Assembly: GCA_022925895.1 (NCBI GenBank)
Contig: JAKSYS010000239.1
Span: 1 to 64,000, forward strand
Direction: 5' to 3'
DNA from: Fragilaria crotonensis
Lineage: Eukaryota; Bacillariophyta; Fragilariophyceae; Fragilariales; Fragilariaceae
Length of the DNA: 64,000 nt
The position numbers and the translations under genes are program-made. The notes under the pieces were generated by a model. The model searched no databases, had not been told where the DNA came from, and saw nothing but the letters and a program-made list of their open reading frames with translations. The number at the start of each line of letters is the position of its first letter. The stretch's first letter is position 1. Of this stretch, positions 52,301 through 64,000 are shown one piece after another.

Positions 52301-55300
52301 ACATCCGACGTTGTCGCGTCGATTTCGAACGAACGACAGACAACTTCGTTACCGTCGGTTGCCGATTGATTGCTTCACGGATATGTTAATATCTAATCTG
52401 GCATCCAGGCGCAACAACAAATACGCACAGGTCTTTGCGATGGCCGATGGGTGGTGCAGAGCATACCCAATGGCCAAGAAATCGTTGGCCCATGAGGGTT
52501 TATCATTGCTTTTTCAGCGTGAAGGTGTACCCAACACCATCATAATGGACGGCGCGCGTGAACAAGCGATGGGCTTGTTTCGCCGCAAGTGTCGGGACGC
52601 GGGAGTACGCGTTCGCCAGACTGAACCTCATACCCCTTGGTCGAACGCAGCGGAGGCCGCGATCCGCAAACTGAAGAGGGGTGTTGGACGGCAGATGGTT
52701 CGATCGGCAGCCCCAAAGCGACTGTTTGATGATTGTTTAGAGCGTGAAGCCTACGTACGGTCTCTCACGGCACATGACATGTTCCGGCTCAATGGCCAAG
52801 TGCCGGAAACCATGATAAGCAGTGAAACAGCCGACATATCACCGCTTGCACAGTTTGGATGGTACAAATGGGTGATGTTTCGCGACACATCCGTGACGCA
52901 TCCAGACGACGTAATGGTCCTCGGTAGGGACCTGGGACCTGCGATAGACTTTGGGCCCGCGATGACAAGAAATACTCAAAGCTAATGGTCAAATTGTATA
53001 TCGATCTTCGGTTCGCTCACTGACTCCTGATGAGTTGGCGGACAATACGATGAAAGGAGAACGCGAGGAGTTTACGAAGTCGGTTGACTCCGTACTTGGC
53101 GAAGGGTTCAAGTATGAGGACTTTGTTAGCGACCCCGAACTCGAATCGTTTGACACGCCGACCTACCCAAACTATGCCGATGACGACGATGGGGAGACCT
53201 TGATTGCGATTGACGCCAACGATCATCAGGTCGACGTGGATACGCTCGACCACTATATCGGGGCGAGCGTTACCCTACCAATTGGCGATCGAATGATGAG
53301 CGCACGTGTCATGGGACGCAAACGTCAGGCTGGCTGTAGTCTTCCTCGCGGCAAGGCCCACTCGAACCCCATACTCGACACACGAACGTACGAGGTCGAG
53401 TTCCCCGACGGTCAAACAGCTGAACTGGCTGCGAACGTCATAGCGCAGAATATGTACTCAATGTGTGACACTGCGGGCAACCAGTTTCTGCAAATGGCTG
53501 GAATAATCGATCACAAGAAGGACGAACATGCCGTTGACCGGGCGGATATGTACGTTCAACGTGGAAATAACCGCCACCTTAGGAAGACGAGACAACAAAA
53601 GGGTGGAAGCTTTGTGTCGAATGGAAGAATGGAAGCACGTCTTGGGAACGGCTCGCCGACCTAAAAGAGTCAAACCCGGTCGAGGTCGCGGATTATGCGA
53701 TTGCGCATGGTATCGACAATGAACCAGCATTTGCATGGTGGGTCCCGTACACGATCCGACGACGCAACCGAATTATCGCGGTGGTGAACAGCCGATACCA
53801 CAAGTGTACGCATAAGTTTGGGATAGAGGTACCGAAAACTTATGACGATTGTATACGCATCGACAGGGAAAATGGGAACACATTGTGCCCGGATGCAATT
53901 CGTAAGGAAATGTCGAAAGTCCGCATTGCATTTCAACTGCTCGATGATGGGGAAAACCCGCCGCCAACGTTTCAGGAGATTCGCTGTCATCTTGTATTCG
54001 ACGTCAAGATGGAAGATTTTCAGCGCAAGGCCAGACACGTTGCAGGCGGGCACATGACTGAGGCGCCTGTGTCGATAACTAACGCAAGTGTCGTCTCTCG
54101 TGAATCGGTACGAATTGCATTGACACTGGCTGCGTTAAACGATCCGGAAGTCAAAACTGCAGACATAGAGAATGCCTACTTGACTGCACCGGTCGGCGAG
54201 AAGATCTGGTGTCGTCTGGGCCCGGAGTTTGGGGCTGACGCAGGAAAGAAGGCGATCATTGTGCGTGCTCTGTATGGACTAAAGTCTGCCGGCGCGTCAT
54301 TTAGGAATCATCTCGCAGACTGTATGCGCCACCTGCCTGGGTTGGGAATCTTGTAAAGCGGACCCAGATGTATGGCTAAAGTCAGAGGTGCGCAGTGACG
54401 ATGGGTATCATTACTACGCTTACTGTTTGTTGTATGTCGACGACATCTTGGTGGTACACCATGACGGCATCAAAGCTTTGAATGAAATCGATCACTTCTT
54501 CAAAATGAAAGCCGGCTCGATACGAGACCCGGAGTTCTACCTCGGGGCAAAGTTACGACAAATGACTCTACCGAACGGGGTTCGTGCGTGGGGCATGAGC
54601 TCAAGCAAGTATATCCAAGCTGCCGTTGCCAACGTTAAGGCATACCACAGTTTGCATTTCCCGACTCGACCCTGGGCCAAACGAACGAGCAGCCCTTTCC
54701 TGCTTCAATATACACCCGAACTTGATACGACGCCCGAGCTCAATTCTCAGCATGCATCCTTCTATCAAACGCAAATTGGTGTCTTGCGTTGGTGCGTTGA
54801 ACTGGGACGCGTTGATATCATTACAGAAGTATCAGAGCTCGCTTCCTTCTCTCGCGCTACCGAGAGAAGGACACTTGGAGGCGGTATTTCATCTTTTCAA
54901 GCAACTACGTTGAGAAATGACATAACGCCAGGATCGTATACGATCCGTCGTATCCAACCATCGACATGACGTCATTCAAGGAATGCGATTGGAAAGCCTT
55001 TTACGGGAACGTGGAAGAGGCGATTCCACCAAATGCGCCGAAGCCCCGCGGAAAAGACGTCGATCTACGCATGTTTGTAGATTCAGACCACGCTGGAGAT
55101 AAGAGAACGCGACGTTTGCAAAGTGGTTTCATCATATACCTGAACATGGCCCCTATCAATTGGTACTCAAAGAAACAATCCACTATTGAGACGAGTGTGT
55201 TCAGTGCCCAGTTTGTTGCCATGAAACAGGGAATGGAAACGCTGCGGGTATACAATATAAGCTTCGAATGATGGGAGTCCCGTTGTCCGGACCCTCGTAC

Positions 55301-55699
55301 ATTTACGGTGACAACATGTCAGTTGTTCACAATACTCAACGCCCTGAGTCAGTACTGAAGAAGAAGTCGAATTCAGTCTGTTATCACGCAGTGCATGAAG
55401 CCGTTGCAATGGGTGAATGTCTGGTTGGTCACGTATTGACGCATGACAACCCAGCAGACATCTGCACAAAACTTATTCCTGGTGGTCAGAAACGCGACCA
55501 CTTAGTTGGACGATTGATTTTATATGATATTGTTGACCACAAATGATGACCCCCTCACCGAGGTTTCGCAGGTTATTTGGGTTTCCTTGCTTGTGAGCAT
55601 CAACCGCGCAAGCTAAATGTCTTGTGGAATTGTCTTACAACGCCAACGATCTAAGGTGCTATTCAACATGTCTACCCCATTAGATTGAGGGGACTGATT

Positions 55700-55848
55700 T
55701 GAAGTACGCATATTAACAACAGTAGCCGGTAGTCCGGTACGCTATGGTGATGGTGTACTCTGAGGACGCTCACTTCTAAGATCTATCGTTCGTTATTACT
55801 ACTAGCCAATGATTACCGATCGTTATGTTTACTGTTCATTTTAGCTCA
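55700..55848 (+). repeat. 3' LTR of the Copia element (also the Crypton empty site)
   Basis: 149 bp, TG...CA ends. It contains the uninterrupted junction that the 5' LTR has lost. Confidence 0.88.
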
Positions 55849-57766
55849 GTAGTAGAGGCCTCAATGGGGTTAGGGAATTTCAAAATTGGGCTGCGCGGCC
55901 GGCGCTGTGGTCACTGATGTCGATGAATCATGAATCCATGAGAATCGCGGTCGCATCACAATTCCCTGAGTGAAAAGATGGGCGTGAACAACGGCTATAC
56001 GCTCGTCCTGTCCTCTTTGAGGGCTCTCACCATTGGCCGATAGAGTCATGTTGCCCGCAAAACGAGCCACGATCAGTACACAACGCCTTTGACAGTTGAC
56101 CTACTAGTAGTACAATGAAACGCGAAAGAATCTCCCGATTGCACCTTGCTCCGGATCGCGTGGCACCGAATTTATTCAGTTCCATATCTATTTTGGTCGT
56201 GGTCAATCTTGGCTTGGCAAACGTCATGTTGCTGTCGTTGGGAGGAACTCTGGTGGATTTGCTTGACAGACGGAAGGCGATGATGGCTTTGGACTTTCTA
56301 GGAGCATTCGTTACGTTCGGATGCATGATTGCTATTGAAAGGAATTCCGTTGTACTATTTTACGTCCTCAAAGCAGCGCTGTGAGTGACTGGAATATGCA
56401 GCACATGTTGCCTACGACAAAGCGAGGACCAGCAGTGAACATTAGGCGATCCTGTTTTTGTGCTCGAAGCACCAGGGTGCCTGGTCAATACAGCTAGTAT
56501 GCGTTGGTGCCATTGCATTCATGATGAGTGACTGAATTGTCAGAGGCGTAAATTTTTCGTGAATTTGGCTTCTTGCTTTCATGATGTGGTTTGAAAGTGT
56601 TATGGGACAATATGCAACAGGTACTAGTACCCTTGTTCAGCATGGACGCACCTCTGTTGACATTGCGGTTATGCCACGGTAAAGTGAAGTGCATTCGTTC
56701 GTGACAATTGCTGGAAATCAAATTCCTCATAAAGGACTGAGATGATTTCCAACAAATTGCGTCACTGTTGTCGACACCATGATGCGCTGGCGCAAGGGCA
56801 CAAATGCTGGGCATTGAATTTTCACCCTATTCAGGAAAGTCGGTGTCTGAACGAGTTGTCCTCACCAGCAGGCGTTGTCGTCAAGTTCTACGCGTTGGTG
56901 ATGCCTCTTGCTGTGTGCGATAACTTGTCAGATTCCCTCTGCAGTTGCATCGCACGGAATCACGTGCTGACTCCAAGCTGGAAAGCTCGAAATCTTTTCG
57001 TCCTCTTGTTCCAAATTTTGGATGTGTCCATAGTTGAGTGACGGGAATTAATGGGATGCATTAAACAAGAGAAACTACCGATTGGCGGAAAGTGAGCTCG
57101 CGACGCCTTTCCAGCAAGGACCTCCTGGGTGCCATTGCCAAGCTAGCTCACGCAAAACCTCATATTGGGTGGGCGTCGTGGCTCTTACGATTATTGTTGC
57201 TGTGCATTGCGTCCAGCAGCATTGCCAACAAGCCAATGACGTATTTGCATTTAGACGAGGACAAGTTAAATTCGACGCGTTAGCGTCCGGTGCCCAACAC
57301 TTTGTGTGTCAGCCTACTCAAGGCAGGGATCAGGATCTGATTGAAATCCTTGCGGATCCTGTTCAAGAAGATTCGAGCATGTTATGGAGTCAACCTTATT
57401 CTTGGGGGTAGCATCTGAGACAAAACAAACGTCAAGATGATACGTGCAACAAGGTAAGTAAGCAGCGGTATGCAACAATACACAATGGTGACAAGGAGCA
57501 TTGAGTTTGAATTCAGCAATATTAGTGAGTTACCTACGACTATTCTCCCCGAGTGCGCATCCAGCTTTCGCTTGGAAAATCATGTGCAGAGAGAGTACAT
57601 AACAGTATTCATAGATATAACACAACTTCGTACGGTACTCGAGTGATTCAGCCGTGCAATTAGTACTCCAGTAACGCGGTAGATTGGTGTACCGATTTTC
57701 CTTGTTTCTTGAGTTTTCGGTCCGCGCAGCCCAATTGCTACTAAGTTCCTAACCCCATTGCCCACG
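55849..57766. other. Repeat-flanked interval without a clear gene
   Basis: Short frames at 56115-56384 (plus, one hydrophobic stretch) and 57082-57411 lack recognised domains. The second may be a retroelement scrap. I call no gene. Confidence 0.35.
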
Positions 57767-58057
57767 CAATGCACAATGCACAATGCACAATGCACAATGC
57801 ACAATGCACAATGCACAATGCACAATGCACAATGCACAATGCACAATGCACAATGCACAATGCACAATGCACAATGCACAATGCACAATGCACAATGCAC
57901 AATGCACAATGCACAATGCACAATGCACAATGCACAATGCACAATGCACAATGCACAATGCACAATGCACAATGCACAATGCACAATGCACAATGCACAA
58001 TGCACAATGCACAATGCACAATTCACAATTCACAATTCACAATTCACAATTCACAAT
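57767..58057. repeat. 7-bp satellite, (CAATGCA)n then (CACAATT)n
   Basis: About 36 near-perfect heptamers followed by 5-6 units of a one-base variant (G to T). Because 7 is prime to 3 the repeat is open in all frames, giving the false peptide repeat MHNAQCT on one strand and IVHCALC on the other. These frames should not be annotated as genes. Confidence 0.97.
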
Positions 58058-58632
58058 GAATGCTGCACCACACTTCTGTCTGGCTGCCTTGTAGGAGTAT
58101 TGGGGTACATAGTAGCTTGTAGCAATTGGCATTTTCATAAGAAGCACAAAAAGCCCTCAACATCTACGGTAGGTAACAAGCTGGTTGCCACAGTAGCACT
58201 TTGTTTTGAGGCACACAATGACCCACCACACAATATCATTAAAGCCGATTATCAAGAGATTGTGATGGTAATCACAAGAGGAGCAGCAGTTGGTGATCAA
58301 ATGGGACAAAAGTCAGGTGTGGCTGGTTGGGCTGCATGCAAAGCTGATGCTTCAAATCACCATGTTGTGACCAGCATGAAATAATGAGGATTCATCATCA
58401 CTGACAGTAGGAGGCACCACTAGCCATGTCGGATGGCAATGACAAAATGAAATGTTTGCAGATAAGACACTAAGCCCATGCAACAGTAGACAATACTCCC
58501 CATTGTAATATGCCCTGACTAGTAGGCCCATTCGTGTTGGCGAGGACACAGTGTGGTGTCGAACGAAACGCGCAAACATGAAAAATATGTTTGATGGCAG
58601 AACACGGTTCGATGGTCCTTGTGTCGGCCTTA
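58058..58632. other. Interval between the heptamer array and the MITE
   Basis: The open frame to 58384 begins in the satellite; its unique part (VVTSMK end) has no recognised domain. Confidence 0.35.
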
Positions 58633-59084
58633 GGCCGTTCCTAACGGTGTTGCAAAAACTTTTGAAAAACACCGTCCCTAACCGTTGCGAAACACATAAC
58701 TTTGCAAAACGTCAGTTTTGCATCTTGAAAAACTGAAGTGCAGTTCTGCACGCTTGCAAAATCGAGTTTAAATAGAGCTCGACCTCGATACATACCGGCA
58801 CCAACGAATTTTTACGTAAGAAAAATGACATACTGGAGTCTACACATTTCAACAAATTTGACCGTTGTCTTTTGAAGATTTTCAACTTGTACTGAAGGCT
58901 ACACAATTTTCTACATGTATAAAGTTTTGAAAAAGAGTTTACAACTTTTTCAAGGACATATATCACTTTATTCGCTTGGAGGTTTCGGTTTTGGAACACG
59001 GTTAGGGACGGTGTTTTACAAATACGAAAGTAGGGGTGAAAACACAGTTTTGCTTTTGTTTTTGCAACACCGTTAGGATCGGCC
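58633..59084. mobile_element. Harbinger-type MITE
   Basis: Inverted repeats of 27 bp starting GGCCGTTCCTAACGGTGTTG (58633-58659) and GGCCGATCCTAACGGTGTTG in complement (59058-59084) differ at one base. They are flanked by the direct repeat TTA (58630-58632 and 59085-59087). Secondary inverted pairs inside (ACCGTCCCTAACCG and its complement) make the whole 452 bp fold back. TTA duplications and GGCC ends match PIF/Harbinger, like the autonomous-type element at 15700, but the TIRs differ beyond the first 6-8 bases, so another element would mobilise it. Non-coding. Confidence 0.9.
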
Positions 59085-59087
59085 TTA

Positions 59088-61029
59088 GCAAGTAAGGTAT
59101 TTTGGCGCCCGAGATTTCAAAGTTTGTTGTCATCAACACAGCGGAACTACTGGCACACATTTCTGCAATACAATTTTTTTAATTGACAACCAACACCATC
59201 ATGTCGGCCGAATGCGCACCACCGCCCGTTGCAGTTGCCCAGAACAACACTCTATTAGTGCACCAGCACTAGATGAGCATGAAGGAGAATTTCATCAACA
59301 AGCAACTAGTATGAAATGTTGACTGGTCAGGCACAATGACAACTATGCACTCTCTGAGAAGTTGGTCCACCATTGTGGCGGTGCCATATTGCCCGCTCAT
59401 TGGCTGGACTGCGTGCAAGGCTGTCCTTGTATTCTGTGCTGGATCAGAAGTCAGCAAGTTGAAGACAACAACAAAGAAGGAAAAGGAGGCTGCTTGCTTG
59501 TAGCTTTAAAAAAAATAGCTACTAGGGAGTCGCTCGATCCCAATCACGTTGATGGTAAGGCTGCTCACAAATTCTTGTCATTCCTTTCAGAAGTACAAAC
59601 CCATGCAAGCACACTCCCTGTACCGGTATTAAGAATTCCGGGTTCCAATTGCGATCTGATTATCGGATTCAAATATAAAAGTATAAATGTTCAGTACTAG
59701 TAGTTTGTACAGCACCAAATCTTAGTTGTTCTAATTGTGAGCTTGCTTGTTACTGATTTGTTGCTCCATAAATATCAATTCAAAGGTAAGTTCTCATTTT
59801 AGCCTTCAATCATGCAATCCTTGTGGCTGAGTCTGGCTGGTAACAATTCAATCCCATCCACCGCATACTTCTCAACCCCATCAATTCTAGAAACAATCCC
59901 ACTGGTTGACACTTCAACAAAAGAGCGTTTTATCTTCTTTTTCTTCATTGTTGACCTCATTCTTCAATGTCCTTTGAGCTTGGTTGCTACTGCAGTCCAA
60001 TCAACAGCAGCGTTTCCATGCTGCAATTCATGATCAACAGAACAACCAGCAGAGATACTGGTACTGTCTGTTGCGCATGGTGTACTGTCCGTAAAGATAG
60101 TACGGTAGCTCCTAGTAACGACACCGCGTCCGTAGGACAGTAGATCTTGACATGCCGGTACTACAATGACTCGCGTGCAAAGATTCGTAACCAAGTCCTC
60201 CCATAGCTACTTTCCAAGGAACTTGGTCATCATGAAGAGTGGGCATTGGGCATGATTCCACGAAAGCTGCAATGAGGTGTAGTTGAAAGCTTTTTGTCAG
60301 GAAATGGCTAGCACTTGCCTCAAGGATGGTACCTAAGTATACAAAGGACGAAATTGATGACATGCTTCCACCTCTACCCTGGGAGTTCACAAAATCCCCA
60401 TGCTGGTACTTTGTTTCGTTGGTTAAATCTTTCGCCGCGATCCGCAGCTTGCATTGTATGTCGCTGATGTTATGAGTGATTTTACTAGCTAGTAACCTTC
60501 CTGTTTCGCACCCACTAATGAGGCGACAGAGGCAGCAGAGTGCGCTTCAAAAGAACAAGAACAACAAGACAATTGGGATGATTGCTGATGACAAAACTTC
60601 TACCTCACCCAGCCCAGCACCAACTGATTCTTCTGTTCTTGGTCACCTCAGCATCCGATGCCGTCAGCATGACTCCCAGTACGAACGTGAGCATGCATGA
60701 CGAGCAGTGCTGCAGCAACTAGCATGTTGCCTGCTACCTGGGCTAACCAGGATAAGCTACTGTCGGCAAAGGTGATGGCCTCCAATGCTCATGCCGAAAC
60801 TGCTAATGTCGCAAAGTGTAGTATGGTGGGAAAAATGGAGGAGTTAGAAAAAGGAACAGCGCTCCTGCTGAAGGAGATGGGACCCGTGATTGGAGAGGAG
60901 ATGTAAAATAAAATGGATCCTAATTATAGGGTTGTCACCGTATACTGGCCGGTAGCCAGTACTGTGTACCCACGCCCGGCGGTGTACCGCGGGGCGATTT
61001 AGTGAGTTACTAGACAAAGTAAGCATAAT
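59088..61029. other. Gene-poor interval
   Basis: Frames at 60476-60906 (plus) include a Gln/Asn/Lys-rich helix and a possible coiled coil (VGKMEELEKGTALLLKEM), perhaps a transposon gag-like scrap. Nothing firm. Confidence 0.35.
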
Positions 61030-62072
61030 TCAGCCACTTGTCTCATTGATCAGGGCGACTGGCGCGGAAAGAACGACGTCAATAGTGATTGTCTGGATCC
61101 ATCCCTCGCATATGCTGCCATTAGATTGTTTCTTCACTACACGTAGCCATCGTCCTCGATTGGATGCTGATCCTGAGAGGAGTTTGGCCAAAGAACCTGA
61201 ACAGTAGTGGTGGTCGTGAAGGGGAAGAAGGTGTGGCATGCTGTGGTATATTTGATCTCCGCGATTTCTGTATCTCGAGATGCCCTAACGTCGTCGTCCT
61301 CTTTTGCGTGGAGTGCGGAGTTCCTCGAAAGCCAGATGAGCCTCCTAAATTCATGTGTCGCATCAATAATAGATCACATTCGGACGTCACCTCTTGCAGT
61401 TTCCAGTCTGTTTGGATCTCTCTCCAGGCTTTACAGAAAAGACCTCTGAGAGCGTTACCCCATCCAATACGTGCCTGATCTCGGAGGGCACCTTGAAGCA
61501 TGGATATAAACATCATCGGATCGTATTCTGACAGACTGGGAGTAAATGGAACTGAGTCCCCATGATCCAACCAATGAAGAATACCAGCAGCAATTATGTA
61601 ACGGACCGGGTGGATATCATTCGAGCAGATTGTTGCTTTCAGTGACTTGACGTGTTGTGTTCGTTCCGGGCATGAAGTACATTGTAGAAGATGATCGGTG
61701 GTTTCAACTGAAGCCTTGCAGCATGGACAAAGACTCAGCGACGGATCTTTTACTGGTGCTTGCTTAATGTGGCATGCTCCCAGTGGTAGTTAATCGTGGA
61801 CAAATTTGGTGCGAGTGATCTGTTGGTGTAGCGGGAGCCGACAATAGTGTTTGCCGCACACATGAAAGTCGATCGTGTCCCAGCACTCTTTGTCAGACCA
61901 GCACTGTTTCTTATCCTGCAGGTAGCGCCGGAGATGGTAGCCATTCACATGATACCTTATGCTGTCATCGTACTGACCGGTGAGTCGCTGGTGGTTTATG
62001 GAAATTGAGTTTGGAGAGGAGATGTATGGTGCCAATGGAGTTTGCAGTCTCTATGCTGCACTCCCAATTTCC
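61030..62072 (-). pseudogene. C-terminal relic of a non-LTR (LINE-type) retrotransposon ORF
   Basis: Minus-strand translation in several frames gives, in order: ISINHQRLTGQYDD and IRYHVNGYHLRRYL (about 61990-61910), DKKQCWSDKECWDTIDF, QQITRTKFVHD, then SLCPCCKASVETTDHLLQC (near 61745-61690, a CCHC zinc knuckle), GILHWLDHGDSVPF, DQARIGWGNALRGLFCKAWREIQ (near 61490-61420), and finally WLSRNSALHAKEDD (near 61340-61300). I know this order from reverse-transcriptase-bearing elements of diatoms and related algae, where it follows the RT. Several frame changes and stops are present and the RT core is absent, so it is a 5'-truncated, decayed copy. Assignment to LINE rather than another RT group is tentative. 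Confidence 0.6.
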
Positions 62073-62074
62073 GG

Positions 62075-62413
<339 letters not shown>

Positions 62414-62569
62414 AGACAGGACAATGAGATGGTGCAAATTGAAAATGAAGGACGAGGAGGGAATGCTTCTCACACTCTTTCCTAACGACCATCTCCTTGC
62501 TTACACACAGCTTGTAAGACCGCATTACACGGACAGCAGCTGCAAGTGTGATTGCTCTCTCTGAGATCA

Positions 62570-63700
62570 TTGTTTACCCAGCAGATGGGAGAATCCCTGA
62601 CCCCATTTTCTGGGACAAATTTGCATCAACACATGGGCGCATTCGACTCGTCATATGATGGGACTTTAACACCCGCAATTTAACATTTGTACTCCCATCG
62701 GACAAGCGCATTGCGATATGTCAAACTCTCGCAGAATGGGGAGCAAATCAACGTGCGCGCTCCTTGAAGCAGCCAAGTTGTATGGAACTTTGGCCGACGT
62801 CTCACAAGCCATACGCAAAGGACGGGCATCGGGCATCTTTCTTTGCAATTCAGAATGCACTTCGAAGCCTTATCAAGCAACGATGCTAGCATGTAAAAGG
62901 GTACTATTATAGGTCTGCCCAGCCCACCACCCGTTGGTCACAAGAGCTCCCAAAGCACCCACCATCAAATGGTTTTACTCCGCATCTGATCTGGAAAACA
63001 AATCTCAGCTCGATTTGTCAACCCCTATATACTGAGCTTTGCCAACTGCAATCTAATTCTTGCCGAAACATCAAGAAAGTGGTCTATCGGCATAGGCCAC
63101 GTGATCGATAGAGACGCTCAATTTAATACTTTTGGTGATACAAGCGGCACTGGTGGTGGAGCACAGCACTGCCACAAACTTCACTATTGGTTTGACAGAG
63201 TACTATGGTCAACAAAGACCCAAATCCACCAGTTCCAACTTGGCAATGTCCACATCAACATCCTTGAATTGTCCTGTTGCTCCAATTAGCACCAGCAATC
63301 ACCTGGGCAGATAAAAACTTAAAACCCCCAGCAAATCCCAATACAACCATTCCACAACTCCTTATCCGATCCGGCCGACAACTCCCCATCATGTAACTGG
63401 GCTCGCAAGGTGTCAGCAAAATCCGAAAGGGGCCAGCTACATGTCAGCATGTACTATGAAGACTTGTTAGACTGCACCTATATATCCATTGCTTGTTCCC
63501 ATGTGGCAGGAACCAATAACAACCTTGCTGGTTTCATTTCCTCGAAGTCTTACCATGATTGCCGGCCGCATCCAGACATCTTATCATGCCTGGCATCCAG
63601 GCTGTCCACTGTACAATGGCTCCTGCCCAATTAAGCCTGCCACTCTCAAAATCGCTTCTATGATTCAACACCATCGCATCCACTAGTTCCTCTTCTGTTA
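62570..63700 (+). mobile_element. DIRS-like retroelement fossil (reverse transcriptase/RNase H part)
   Basis: Plus-strand fragments in order: FWDKFASTHGRIRLV, NLTFVLPSDKRIAICQTLAEWG, RDAQFNTFGDTSGTGGGAQ, INILELSCCSN and HVAGTNNNLAGFIS. They resemble the end of the reverse transcriptase and the RNase H domain of DIRS/Ngaro-type tyrosine-recombinase retroelements. The element is heavily broken with many interruptions and no ends were identified. It looks older than the Copia element at 45443-55848. Confidence 0.5.
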
Positions 63701-64000
63701 TTAGCTATGATTTAAACCTCACTCCTGGTGACTGGCTTTTAGCAAGCCAACCAGCACATTCCCGAGCTAATTTCCAATTGTCATGTATGCCACTCACCTT
63801 GCCACGGGGTCAACGTTGCATTTTTGGGCAATTAAAGCATACACCATTGCCAGTTAGTAACTCATCCCAAACCGTTGAGAACCGTTTACAGTCAAACTCC
63901 ACCAAGCTATCGCAAACTGACCCCAAACCCTCAAGGGTGATTTATGCCGTAACGCAGCTATAAGCAATTGGACCTTGTGTAATCTCTAGCTATGCTTGCT
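63701..64000. other. Window end, nothing recognised
   Basis: Short frames only. Confidence 0.4.

Larger units (their letters stand above)
45443..55848 (+). mobile_element. Copia-type LTR retrotransposon fossil with a Crypton in its 5' LTR
   Basis: Very short LTRs beginning TGAAGTACGC and ending GCTCA: the 3' LTR is 55700-55848 (149 bp), and the 5' LTR is 45443-45538 plus 49388-49451, split by the Crypton. A TATCAGA primer-binding-like site (initiator-Met type) follows the 5' LTR at about 49455, and a purine-rich tract precedes the 3' LTR. The internal order gag (about 49957-51460), protease region, integrase core (about 52200-53000), reverse transcriptase (about 53700-54900, YVDD present) and RNase H (about 54970-55546) places it in Ty1/copia; diatom CoDi elements are the likely group. 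It is clearly broken, with roughly ten interruptions. LTRs differ at about 2% of sites plus one short indel, so the insertion is not very old. No clear target duplication was seen. Confidence 0.88.

Noticed and set aside
57082-57411. Possible retroelement fragment (KLAHAKPHIGWASWLLRLL)
   Set aside because: Resembles no family strongly enough, and no neighbouring parts of an element were found.
57580-58384. Long open frames with MHNAQCT and IVHCALC peptide repeats
   Set aside because: They are frame shadows of a 7-bp DNA repeat that is open in every frame; no start context or domain outside the array.

Overview
The window looks like nuclear DNA of a diatom, probably a raphid pennate (inference). 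Supporting features are: short GT-AG introns; two predicted plastid presequences with a diatom-like signal-peptide/Phe cleavage motif; a low-iron-inducible periplasmic-type protein; secreted proteins with Thr/Pro-rich linkers; and a transposon mix of Copia, Crypton, PIF/Harbinger, Tc1/IS630-like and DIRS-like elements. There are no operons, CRISPR arrays or bacterial signals, and no rRNA gene was found.

Layout. 1-11278: a histidine-phosphatase gene (5' end outside the window), a small two-helix membrane protein, a decayed Tc1/IS630-like transposon (2213-5733, TA target site), and a very large plastid-directed acidic/coiled-coil protein with a degenerate HAD domain. 11279-25002: gene-poor, with a PIF/Harbinger transposon (15700-20684, TAA target site) whose transposase gene is split by a nested hAT-like MITE (17100-17697, 8-bp target duplication). 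It also has a foldback repeat, a secreted Cys-rich membrane protein, a broken duplicate of the 3' end of the HAD-like gene, and a small plastid-directed protein. 25003-45148 is the gene-rich part: two tandem haem peroxidases, a SUZ12-type Polycomb subunit, a mitochondrial gamma-carbonic-anhydrase-like protein, a CKS1-type cell-cycle protein, a small secreted protein, a low-iron-inducible periplasmic-type membrane protein and a coiled-coil protein. 45443-55848: a Copia-type LTR retrotransposon fossil with very short LTRs. Its 5' LTR has been opened by a complete-looking Crypton (45539-49382), and the 3' LTR preserves the empty insertion site. 55849-64000: repeat-rich sequence with a 7-bp satellite, a Harbinger-type MITE, a 113-unit CAA tract, a non-LTR retrotransposon tail and a DIRS-like fossil.

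Several host genes are only apparent after splicing: CKS1 (three exons), the SUZ12 15-nt first exon, the gamma-CA presequence exon and the signal-peptide exon of the iron-responsive-type protein. Their exon coordinates were worked out by hand from GT-AG sites with phase conservation. I see no multi-gene pathway; the host genes are independent, and the main organising principle is nested transposon insertion. All family names come from motif recognition, not database searches.
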